From: an uncultured Coriobacteriaceae bacterium
GTDB taxonomy: Bacteria; Actinomycetota; Coriobacteriia; Coriobacteriales; Atopobiaceae
NCBI GenBank assembly: GCA_902786015.1
Contig: CADAAU010000006.1
Span: forward strand, 97,252-161,251
Direction: 5' to 3'
Length of the DNA stretch: 64,000 nucleotides
Shown: in pieces, positions 10,289 to 21,000 of the stretch
Layout: each line of letters opens with the position of its first letter
Position numbering within the stretch: position 1 is the first letter of the stretch
Notes under the pieces: generated by a model
What the model saw: only the letters and a program-made list of their open reading frames with translations
What the model was told of the DNA's origin: nothing
Database searches by the model: none
Position numbers and translations under genes: made by a program

Positions 10289-11143
10289 TTAGTGCATAAA
10301 CTCCGGCATAATGTCCTCGCGTCCAGACTCGTTGCAAAGGCGCGCCGCCTCCGCTATCTGTTCAAGGGCAATCGCCACTCCGTCATCCTCAGAGGCTCCC
10401 ACGTGCCAGCGTGCGGCAGCCTTCGCGTTGTCGTTGGCATTTGCCATCGCGCAAGAATTGGGAATGTACTCGAGCATCGTCAGGTCATTATCGGCATCAC
10501 CAAAGACGCATACCTCATCGAGAGAAAGCCGCAGGGTCGCGACAAGCTCTCTAATCCCCTCAACCTTCGTCCAGCCCCGGATGGATATGTCAAACCAGTT
10601 CGCAACCGAGTTGGTAAACGAGAACTCTGGGTAGTCCCCCTCAAGCTTTACCTGCAGGCGATCGATGGCGTCTTGCCCATCCAAACAGATGATGCCTGCC
10701 TTCGCAACGGGATATACTGGCAGTTCGTCGTGGTATACGCCACCAGCCATGAACGCGCGGTCGTACATCGAACCCATCTCCTCGCGCGTGATGCCCACCC
10801 AGTCTCCCAAGCCATCCGATCGATACGTGATGAAGGCACATCCCGGCAGCGACTGCACATAGCGGGCCGCACGTCCGAGCGGCTCGCTTTCCAGATTGCG
10901 TTCGAATATAAGCGACCGCAGATAATACACCTTTTGCCCGTTGGCGCACACGGCTGTGTTGTAGCAACTTCGATCGCCCCTAAAGAAGCTCGCGAGCTCG
11001 GCGCGATCTCGTCCGGTCGTCGGCCCAAAGTCAACACCCTGCTCTTGGCAGGCATGAATGGCATCTATCGTACGTTGTGAAACATGCTCCCTCCCAAAGG
11101 GAACGAGCGTGTTGTCCATGTCCGAAAGAACAAGCTTAATCAT
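10289..11143 (-). CDS. Cof-type HAD-IIB family hydrolase
   Basis: A 284-aa cytosolic phosphatase of the haloacid dehalogenase superfamily. All four HAD motifs are visible: D-M-D-N-T near residue 8, T-T-G-R-D near 41, the Lys in G-W-T-K-V-E-G, and G-D-A-D-N-D near the C-terminus. A cap domain lies between motifs II and III, as in Cof/YbhA-like sugar-phosphate phosphatases. The frame is open far upstream, but the ATG at 11143 follows TTGGAGACC and puts motif I at the usual position, so I use it. The gene runs toward the MFS gene and shares its terminator. Substrate unknown. Confidence 0.88.
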   Translation of the reverse strand: MIKLVLSDMDNTLVPFGREHVSQRTIDAIHACQEQGVDFGPTTGRDRAELASFFRGDRSCYNTAVCANGQKVYYLRSLIFERNLESEPLGRAARYVQSLPGCAFITYRSDGLGDWVGITREEMGSMYDRAFMAGGVYHDELPVYPVAKAGIICLDGQDAIDRLQVKLEGDYPEFSFTNSVANWFDISIRGWTKVEGIRELVATLRLSLDEVCVFGDADNDLTMLEYIPNSCAMANANDNAKAAARWHVGASEDDGVAIALEQIAEAARLCNESGREDIMPEFMH

Positions 11144-11324
11144 ATGGTCTCCAATGACGCGTTTTGTATAGCCCATAAGTATCATATCCGAAGCACGCAT
11201 TCCTACGCACATCGAGCACGCATCATCTTCGTTTGTTATATATTGATAAACGTCGAAAGGAGCGGCGTATGAACCGATGTGCATTGGTAAAGCTAATGGG
11301 TGGCAGCGCGATAGACGGACCGTC

Positions 11325-11390
11325 CATGGAACGGAGTTCCCGGGGAGTTTGTTCCACATGGAATTAACTCCCCGGGAACTCCGTTCCATG
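11325..11390. repeat. 25-bp perfect inverted repeat (long hairpin)
   Basis: The arms 11325..11349 and 11366..11390 are perfectly complementary over 25 bp around a 16-nt loop, and the loop itself carries TTCCA/TGGAA. A smaller palindrome, GACGGACCGTC, abuts on the left. The hairpin lies directly after the luxS stop on the minus strand, but no T-tract follows in either direction, so it is not a standard terminator. Confidence 0.9.
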
Positions 11391-11402
11391 TGACAGCCTA
11401 CA

Positions 11403-11927
11403 TTACGAATCAAAGAACTGTCGTCCGTCGTCCGTAATGAGGCGATCCGTTTGGGGATATTCGAACGTTTCGGGCTTTCCAGCATTTCGCTCAAGGTAAT
11501 CCGCGAATCTTGCCGCATACCACTTGGCCATCCACAGATTGTGCATGAGGTAGTTACCGCAGTTCTCTGGCGTAGCCCCGGGAACACTCTCTGCATCTTC
11601 CACGGACCTGAATGCCCGCAGCACCAGATCGCAGATTTCTTTTGGAGGACGGTCACCCTTAAGGATCAAATAGAACCCCGTCAGACAGCCCATGGGACCC
11701 CAATAGATGACCTCGTCTTTCCAGTCGGGGTCATTTCGTAGGAACGTGGCCACGAGGTGTTCCAGAGTATGCATTGCCGCAACGTCAACGACTGGTTCTT
11801 TGTTTGGCCTTGTGAGCCTGACGTCGTAGGTCGTGACCGTACCGCCCGCGACAACATCCACACGACTCGTAAAGATGCCAGGTACGATGGCAGTATGGTC
11901 TACGGAAAAGCTTGGTATTAAATCCAT
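11403..11927 (-). CDS. luxS: S-ribosylhomocysteine lyase LuxS
   Basis: A 174-aa LuxS, which splits S-ribosylhomocysteine into homocysteine and the AI-2 precursor DPD in the activated methyl cycle. The metal site is visible: H-T-L-E-H near residue 54 and Cys in G-P-M-G-C near 80. The length fits the family (about 155-170 aa). Starts at 11939 (GTG) and 11936 are possible, but ATG 11927 has AAGGTGAT seven bases upstream and begins M-D-L-I-P-S-F, like other LuxS proteins. No methyl-cycle partner gene is adjacent. A 25-bp hairpin follows the stop. Confidence 0.95.
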   Translation of the reverse strand: MDLIPSFSVDHTAIVPGIFTSRVDVVAGGTVTTYDVRLTRPNKEPVVDVAAMHTLEHLVATFLRNDPDWKDEVIYWGPMGCLTGFYLILKGDRPPKEICDLVLRAFRSVEDAESVPGATPENCGNYLMHNLWMAKWYAARFADYLERNAGKPETFEYPQTDRLITDDGRQFFDS

Positions 11928-11990
11928 GGGTAGCATCACCTTTCTTCGTGTTCTCTCGACTAACGCGTCCTATCTTACACCTTGCAATCG

Positions 11991-12039
11991 ATGGGCAAAG
12001 CGATGGGGATACACCCCATCGCTTGATGTTATTGCCCAT
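11991..12039 (-). terminator. hairpin after the giant surface gene
   Basis: AAGCGATGGGG (11998..12008) pairs with CCCCATCGCTT (12014..12024) over 11 bp. Outer ATGGGCAA (11991..11998) and TTGCCCAT (12032..12039) extend the stem after an internal loop. It lies just past the stop at 12055; the T-tract is weak, so terminator function is probable but not certain. Confidence 0.45.
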
Positions 12040-12054
12040 TCGCCGGCGCGCCTC

Positions 12055-15000
12055 TTATTTGGTCCGCAATGCGTTCTCGCTGGAACCGGGAGCCGCAGCA
12101 TCCTTGGAGAGCACCACGATCTCTATGGCCTCCGCGCGCTTGGACAGACCGGTTGTACCGGCCTCCTCGCCGTCGTGCGCCCAGCCACTCCAGCCGAACG
12201 TCTGTGAATGTACGCGATACCATACGCTGAGTCGATCTGCGTCCCCGCCCGTAAGGCGAATACGCACGGCCTCGATGCGCCGAGATTGACCGGTCGTACC
12301 CGAAATCTCTCCGTCATGCTTCCACGTGTCCTCCCAGCCAATCCTCTGCAGGTGGCTGCAGTACTCCAAGGACGCCTCAGGCAGGCTCCCCGGCTTGAGC
12401 CAGAAGGCCTCCAGACGCTTCGCCTGTCCCGTTGTGCCAATCTCACCAGCGCTCTGGAATCCCAGCCACCCATCACGTTGGATATGTGCGTTGGCGTCCA
12501 CGTAACCGCGGAAGGAGGTCTGCGAAGCATCGTATCCTTCGGGCTTGGCATCTCCATGTAACACCACGACCTGAATCGCCTCGACGCGCTTGGACTGTCC
12601 ACCCGTACCGGCAGCGGTGCCATCACAGGCCCATCCCAGCCAACCGAACGTCTGGGAGTGAGTACGATACCACACGTGATATCCAGCCTCTGCCAGCTGG
12701 TCAGAAAGCCTCATCTGCACGGCTTCAAGACGCCTAGCCTCTCCAGTCGTGCCCGAAATCTCTCCGTCATGCTTCCACGTGTCCTCCCAACCAATTTTCT
12801 GCAGATGGCTACGATACTCTATGGAGCCTCCCTCGACCGTAGCCCAGAAGGCTTCGAGCCGCTTGCTTTGGCCCGTGGTGCCCAGAACTTCGCCGTCCTT
12901 CCCTGCTTGTAGGTCACCGTAAGTCTGTGCATGACCGCCATAGGATACAGGAAGCTGTGCGGGCGGTTCAGGTTCAGGATTAGGCTCGGGATTAGGTTCT
13001 GGTTCAGGTTTAGGTTGCGGCTCAGGTTTAGGCTCGGGATAAGGTTCTGGTTCGGGCTCCTCCCCTATAATCTCGAACTCCAACACCTCAGAGTCGATGA
13101 AGTTGCCCTTGCCCGTAATGGTGACCTTAGCTTTTCCTACGTTCACGTTGTTTGAATACGACAATGTGTAGTCACGGCCCTCGACTAGCACATAGTCTCC
13201 AAGCGTAAGGTTCGGTTTGGGATTGATGGCCTTGCCGGTATAGGTAGCGTTTTGGACCAGATCGATGTCGCAGTAGGTAATAGAAGCGGGCACGATTGAG
13301 AAGGCCACTACTTGGTCTTCGGTCGTAGTGGTTGGCTCAGCCTCGTCCTCGGGCCAATCGACAAACCACTCACGGTTCGAATCCAGCTTAGCCGTTACCT
13401 TGTATGTGCCCACGTTGGTGGCGCAGGCGTCACCGCTTTCATCAACCCTTGCGCCCGAGCTGGGATTCATGAGCGTGTAGTCGCCATAGCCCCACACACC
13501 CACTTGCTCGGTGCCGTCAAACACGAGCTCGTCACCTTCGGGAATGTGTACGCTCGTGTCGAATTCGTAGACGAACGTCGCGTCCTCGCTCTTCTGTGCG
13601 CCAACCATGGTGTACGCCTCAATTACCAGAATGTCGTTCGCATCGATGGTCTCGCGTTCTAGGTAAATGGGGCTGCCGTCCACATACTCGACGAAGTTGG
13701 TTGCGGTGTCTGCGTCTGAATCCACGATGCGGTACCAGATGACTCCATTCGGCTCGTCAGTGTGGAGCGTGATGATTTTCTCTTGGTCGTAGATGTCCTC
13801 CTCCGGCATGGCGTAGGGCATCTGGATGGGATTCTCCTCTGCCGGGGCGAGGGCGGTATACACGTCCATGGTCACGTCCAGCGACACGTTATTTGAGTTG
13901 GTGACGCTTGCAGGTAGGCTGACCTTGCCTGTAGCGGTCCATTTTGCACCATAGGTAGCCGTTCCTTCGGGATCCACGCACTCGACCTTCTCCCACGTGA
14001 TGGTTCCCTGCTCTATGACACCTTCCTCTAGGATGAGGTCGGTCGAGGTCTCAAGCACGGCACGCACCGCAGCCTCGTCGGCGCCAGCCGCAACGTCGTA
14101 GACGTCGGCAGGTTGGTCCACGTGAATGAGGTTGAACTTGGTGGCAGGCTCCACAGTGATGTCCGCATAGACGTAGACATCTTGCGCCTGAACGCTTTCG
14201 GGCAGTGTAAGCTTACCGCGAGCACGCCATTGCGCTCCGTTGAGCTTGCCGCCGTCAGCCACGAGCTTGGGCGTCTCCCAAGTGATGTTTGCACTGGATC
14301 CGCTTCCGTTATTGGCCTCGATGGATACGGTCTTACGCTTCGATTGAAGCTCTTGCAGGATCTCGTCTGCCTTGTTCTTCTCGTACGGTACAATGAGTTC
14401 TTCGACCGGATCCACAGAAATGAGGTTGGACGTCGCGTTTTCTGCAAAGAGGACGTAGGCGTCGCTCTCCTTCGTGTCGAGCGAGGCGTAGGAGCTGCCC
14501 GGCGCGGTGAGATACGCACCGTCGACGTAGGCATAGGACCACGCGGTCACCTCGGACGGCGATTTTTGATACTTGAGTTTCATGGCCACTTCGTATTCCG
14601 TATCTTCGGAGGCTTTGCCGTCTCTTCCAGCCGCGGGACTCCATGCGATCTGCAACGCAACTACCGTTGGCGTCGAGAACGCGCTGTTGGCAAGCGTGAC
14701 CGATGCCGATGCTCTGGTCGCCAGCGCTTCATCCTTTTGCGGTGAAGCGACGTTTATCTGGGCGCTATTCACGATCGGCTTGTAGTTGGCCTGAATCGTG
14801 ATGCCATTCTGGCTGGCGATAAGTTCCGACCCAATCGTAAATTCATTGCCGTTGGACGTCATGCCCGCAGGCGCGGTCCAGCTGTCGAACGCGCCGCCGG
14901 GAACGAAGTGCGGGTACAGGGTGAGCTTCCCGCCGCTCAGGACCAGCACATCGTAGTGTCTGGTGTACACAAACGTCCCAAGGGCATCGGAGCCGGTCAA

Positions 15001-18000
15001 CGGCGTACTGGCGTTGACGTCAAACGTCTTTACGGTAACGCCGCGGAACGCGGAGCCCTCGGGAGCAACGCAGCCGCTGAAGCTCGTGCTCACCAAAAGA
15101 TTGCCCGCGTCGTCCCACGTGGCGGTTGCCTTCTGGTCTGGGTCGCCATTGACCACAACAGCGAGGTTGCTGCGCTTGAGGTTGCTGGCTTCGGAGGCAT
15201 CCAATCGTATGGTGGCCGTATAGGTCGCATCATCCTGCATGCCTTGTTGCGCACGCGTCCACATCACAGGCTTCGACACAGTGCTGCCGGCACCGTCATT
15301 CCCGTAAGTCACTTGCGCAGTCGTGCCGATGACACCCGTATCGGATTTGTCGATGGTGATGGAGAGCTTGTCTGCCTTATGTGCGTAGTCAGCCGCAACC
15401 GTGAGTTCGTAGTCCTTGGAAGGATAGGTGTCGCCTTCGTTGCTCTGTGGCAGGGTAATGGCAACGGTGCTGTTCTTTCGAAGCGTTTCGTTGAGGAACT
15501 CGCCCGTCACATCGGTACCCGCCTCGTTCGTAACCTTCCACGCCACGAAGACCTTGTCGTCATCGGGCCTTGCTACCAGATGCTTGGTACTCCCTTCCTG
15601 CCAATAATGCGTGGTTGGGAAGCTCTGTGCATTGTTGATTACCGTGACCTTGTGGTTCATCAGCGGTTCGGTGGCGTCGAAGTCAACGTAGACCGTGTCC
15701 GGAGCGTTCTGTGGATCCTCCACGCTCAGATCCACCAAATAATCCCCGTATGTCCCCACGACGTCTTCGGCATAGTCGAATCGTTCGCTCTGATCCAAAG
15801 CGTATGTGAGCGTGGCCGTGTACTTAGTCTTGTAGCCAGCCTTTCCGTCTGTGCTTGCAGGCTCCCAAGTGAGGCTCGTCACGCTTGCGGTAAGAGACTG
15901 GAACGCATCGTTCTGCGGAATGAGCTCTGCTGTTGCGCCCTCATAGACTGCGAGCTGCTCGCCACCCTTGGGAGCTGCGAAATCGACCTGCACATTGTCT
16001 ACGACGGGCTTGTACAACGCTTTTACGACATAGGTATCCCCTGTCTGGGCTTCGGGCTTAAACGCCACGGTTGCAACAGACGGATCGTCGGGCGAAACGT
16101 CCGTAACGACAACTTCGTTGTCGTCGTACTCCCAGCCAACGAAGACGCCGCCTTCAACGTCTGGCGCGTAGAGCGTCACGCCATCTTCGTCATCTGCGAA
16201 GGTGAAGTAGTCCTCGTCCTCGCTACCATCGAGTCGGGCGTGATCTTCCGTGTTCACGTCGCAGGACTGCATCTGAACCGTGCGAGCGCCAATGGTCTCC
16301 TCCGTCGTTACGAAGGGCACGGTAATAACAAGCCCGTCAGACGCCTGTTCGCACGTAGCGTATCCATAGTCGACCTGCTGACCATTCGCATCGGCGCCTT
16401 CGGCCAGCTCTGCCTCGACGTCGGGCTCGTCAACAAAGGTCTTGAGCTCCTCGGGCTTCAGCGAGAGATGCAGCGTCGCAACACGTCCGCTCGTGACGAT
16501 CTTGTTGCCTGTGGACGTGTCTTCGTTGTACGAGATGGACCAAGAAACCGGTAGATTCTTTGTCTGCGTGGCTCCGTCATAGTCCCACGTGACCGTCGCC
16601 TCTGTCCCCATGGGCTGCGGAACGGTAACGTTGAGCTCGTTTACCTTCTCTTTGTAGTTCGCGACGATGCTGAGGGCATAGCCCTTGGGGAAGTCGCCCG
16701 TATCGCCTGCTGCGGGCACCTCGATGCCGATGCTGGCGTTCGTTGCCTCGGACCCGGCGATAAGAACCTTGGACGTTACGTCTACGTCCTCGGCCTCGGT
16801 GCCTTGCGCCGTGCGCATGATCGTCCAACCCGTGAAGAGCTTGTCCTGGTACTGCTTCGCGACCAGATACTTGGTCTCTCCCTCGTACCACATCTCAACC
16901 TTCGGATCGCCCTCGTCCGCGTCACCTTCGGCGAAGTCGCGGATGGTCGCCTGGTGGCGATCGTCGTGCTCGGTCTCTGGGAAGAACACGTATGCGGTAT
17001 GCGTCTGGGTGTCGAGCCATGACGGAGGCTCCTCTGTGCCCTCGGCGTGGCTTGCTTCGACTGTCACATCTTGGGCATAGTCGCACTCCCAGTCGGACTT
17101 TGTGGAGTCATTCGACTTCTTGTACATGAGTGCTGTTGCCGCCGTGTACGCCATCTCGTACTGGGCCTTGCCTTCATCGCCGTCGGGCGTCCACGTGAGG
17201 CCGCTTACGGCCACTGTCGGCAATCTGTTGCCAAACAGCTCGGGTTTCTGCAGCTCGATGCTTGCCGTTGCCGTAGAGGCAAGCTCTTCTTCGGCCACCG
17301 GCGCGGATACGCTCACGTTCACCTTCGAGACAACGGGCTTGTACAGCGCACGGATCGTGCATGCATCCTGAGCGCTGGCCCCTTCAACAAACTTGAACGC
17401 GTTCGTGTTCGCATCGCCTGCAAACTGGATCTTTGACCCGCCTGGAATCTCCCAGCGCACGAATTCGGCACCCTCGACTACCGGCTCGACGAGCGTGAAG
17501 CCGCCCGTGTCTTCCTCCGTTTCGTCGACGACGATCTGATCAGCGTCGTACACGCCGACAAGCTTGGAATCATCCGGGTTGTTGACATCGTAGTGATTGA
17601 CATCGTAGTGACCCACAGAGACTTTGTACGCGGGAAGATCGCTCGTTATGGGCCCAAACGTAGCAGTTATCGTAAGCGATCCGTCTACGTTCCAATTTGC
17701 GGTACCGACCTTTTCCTCTGGGGGATTTGTCTTTTGAATAAGGACCGTCGGACGCGCTTCGCCATTCTCGATGCGCATGAACTGCCGCGCGGTCGCCGCA
17801 TCCAAGCGCATGTTCGCCACAAAGGTGTGATTGACCTGCGTCTCACTATAGGCCTCGGTAGCCGTCCACGACACCGGCACCGTCGCATTCTGTATGGTCT
17901 CATCGTCCACAATCCATGACAGCGTGGCTTCGTCAGCCAGGTCTTTCAGCTCGGCAGTCGGCCAGGCAATGCCCACGAGCACTTCGTCCGCCCTCGTCTG

Positions 18001-21000
18001 GTAGTTGGCCGTGAGGCTCAGGGTGTATCCTGCTGCGAAAACACCGTCTTCATTTGGCTTAGGCAGGGTAACTTTGACCGTGCGCTGGCTGCGCTTGTCC
18101 ACATGGCTGTCTCCTTCGACCGTCACGAACAGACCCAGCTGCTGAAGCGCCGTCTTGTTTTGTGCTGCGGCCTCCGCATCTGTAGCATTGGGGTCAAGCA
18201 CCCGGTCGTTGACCCTTACCGTCCAGCCCGTGAAGAACTTGTCTTCGTAGTCGTCCTTTGCCGTTACGGACTTGGTCTCGCCTTCCTTCCAGATGCTCGT
18301 GACGGGGTCACCTTCCTCCGCATCGGCCTTCACCGTTACCTGATGGTCGATGACACGTGCCGTTCGATCGAAGGTCAGATAGAGCGTGGACTTGCTGGCA
18401 TCGAACTTGGCAGACGTTATGCCGGCCACCCCCTCTACAACGGAGACTGACGTGGTGTTGTTGAAGTGGATTTGCTTGCCATCCGCACAGCCAAGCTTCA
18501 CCGCAGCGCTGTACTGCGTGTTTCCTGCGGCCTTGCCTGCATCATCTCCTTCAGTCGGCGCAGCCGGCGTCCACGTGATGCTTTCCACCTTGGGCGTATA
18601 GCTATCCGCAAATATCGATTCGCCAGGCTTGCCGTACGCAAAGCTGATGGCATCAGTCATTGACCCACCATCCGGCACGACCGCCAACGGCTCGCCCGTC
18701 TTTGGCGCAGGAAACGCCTTAACTTCGACTTTGTCGATGGCTGGCTTGTGTGCCAGAAGCAGAATCAGGTCCTTGCTCTCATCCGTGATGGTGAATTTCT
18801 TGCCTGCGCTTCCAACAACCTCGCTCAAGCCCGAGCCCTCGGGAGCGAAGTATGTCCACGTGCTCTCGCCTCCAGGCACCCCGGGACCCCAGTTCGGCTC
18901 GAACGTCTTGTTTTGATCGGTGCGGTCGAGGCACTCCGTGGCCACGAGTTCGCCGTCTTCGCCCGAAATGGGCTTCTTCGCGGCATCGTTGATGTCGTAG
19001 GCCTTTACGTCAACCCTGTACGAGGGAGCGCCCTCGGTCGTCTTCCTCACGTACTCGAGCTTGATGCGCAGGCTTCCGTCCTTCTTGCGCTCGATGGACT
19101 TCGTATACCGGCCACCATTGTTGTCCGCTTTGCTGAAGTCTATTTCAATTTCACCCTTCTTCTTGAGCGAAACGTTCAGCTCGTTGTTGTTGGCAAACGG
19201 CAAAGACAAGCGCTTGGGGCAATCGATGTATGTGGTCATCGTGGTGGTCGTGGTCTGCGTGTTGTCCTTGTTGTGCACCGTCGTGGTCCTGGCGTCCCAT
19301 GCCATGGGTTGGGTAATCTCGTTAATCGGCGTCGAACCATTCGTTACATAATATTTAATCGTTGCAACATCCTTGAACCCTGGTCCCACCTCGGGAATGT
19401 TCGTGACGTTGATCGTGTTCACGACCTTGTCTGTTAGCTTAGCCTCAAATTCCAGCTTGTAGTCTGCCGGATACCTGAATGGCTTTCTGGAATCAGGCTG
19501 CATTCCGGCACGAGGTGCTATGAACTCGATCTTTGCACGATTGACTCCCGCCCACTGCGTCTTGCCACGATATCTTGTAACCGGCCGTAGAGAATGATTG
19601 ACAGATTCCTTAACACTGCTCGTTTCTGACGCCTGCCACATCGTAAAGACTTTGTCCTCAGGAATAGTCGGCTCATACGTGAACGACTCGCCCTCGCGAA
19701 CCTGGCGCACGACATCGTTCTGTCCGGGTACCTTGATCGTAACTTGATGCAGGTTGTCATTCCTGACCTCCTCCTTGTACATGGCCTTTATCGTGATGCT
19801 ATAGGTCTTGCTGAGGCCATTCGCACCGCCTACGGGCATGTTGACCTTTGCCGTGGGGTTATTGCGCCCTTCGATGATGCGATCCTGCAACTCGTTGCTC
19901 AATGCCGCACCGCTTTGCAAATCCCAGCGATAGAACTTATAGACGGTGTTGTTTGTCCGGAGGGTCGGCGACGCGACGATGTTCTGCGAGGTTTCCTCGG
20001 GCCATTCATAGGTAGTGGGGTTACCGCCGTTCATTGCAGACGGCTGGTCGTACACAGTTACCTTGTGCAGCGGCTTGGTTCGAGCGATTGTGAAGGTAAC
20101 CTCATCGCTCTTCGTGCCATACGACATGGCGTACGCAATGACCTTGATCTCGTCCCGATCCTCGACGTTTATGTCGATGCCACCACGGTATATGTCGTAG
20201 CCGTTCTTGCAGGTATTCTTCGAAATGGTCTTGCCGGCCTTGGTCACCTTGTAGTAGATGGCCTCGCCCTTGAGGTCCACCACATCCAGCGTGATGCGGT
20301 GCTTGCCCTCCGCAAGCTCGTTCTTTTCCGTGGCCTTCAGCTGCTTCTTGTTTTCCAAAGCTGACGGCTGAGCAGGCTTTGCGCCGTTGGAAATAATGTA
20401 GGCGGTCTTGTCGTCCTTGTAGTACGAGTCATTGGCGCGCAGCCAGGCAAGGTTGATCTCGGGATAGTGGTTGGCCATGATGCGCGAGGTGTTGAGCGCG
20501 AAGGTGGGAACCATCATGCACTTTGTGGTGTTGTAGCTCTCGTTTTCCCAGTCGCCGTTAACAAAGAGGAAGGCGAAATCGAGGAACTGGGGGATGCTGC
20601 CCTTGACCTTTGCCTTCTGTTCGGGCGTCAGATAATCGTATGCACCAGTCTGCTCGAGCCTCGTGGCGACGGCGTCCTTGTAGCGCTCCCGCTCTTTTTC
20701 TTTAAGACTATGGTAGTTACGTATGACCTTGCGATAGATCTCCATCTTGGTGACGCTTGACCCGCCGATCTTGCTGAATCGATCCATCACGGTGGAGGCG
20801 CGTCCCACGAATCCCGCGGAAGAGGCTTTGTCCATGCTAAAGACGGTTCCAATGACGTCCTGGAACGGCCTCTGCAGCGTCTGGTTGTAATTGTGGCGGT
20901 CTCCAATGCCCCAGTGCTGCACGTCACCAACAAAATCGTTGATGAACTTCTCCATTGTCGGAGAGTTCTCGGGCTTGCTGGTCTTTTTGTATCTCATGGT

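Noticed and set aside
12955..13065. tandem repeat as mobile element end
   Set aside because: The period comes from Pro-Glu/Pro-Lys codons of the linker in the giant protein and needs no other explanation.
14908..16554. 548-codon plus-strand open frame
   Set aside because: Antisense shadow of the second giant protein, whose frame has continuous repeat homology on the minus strand.
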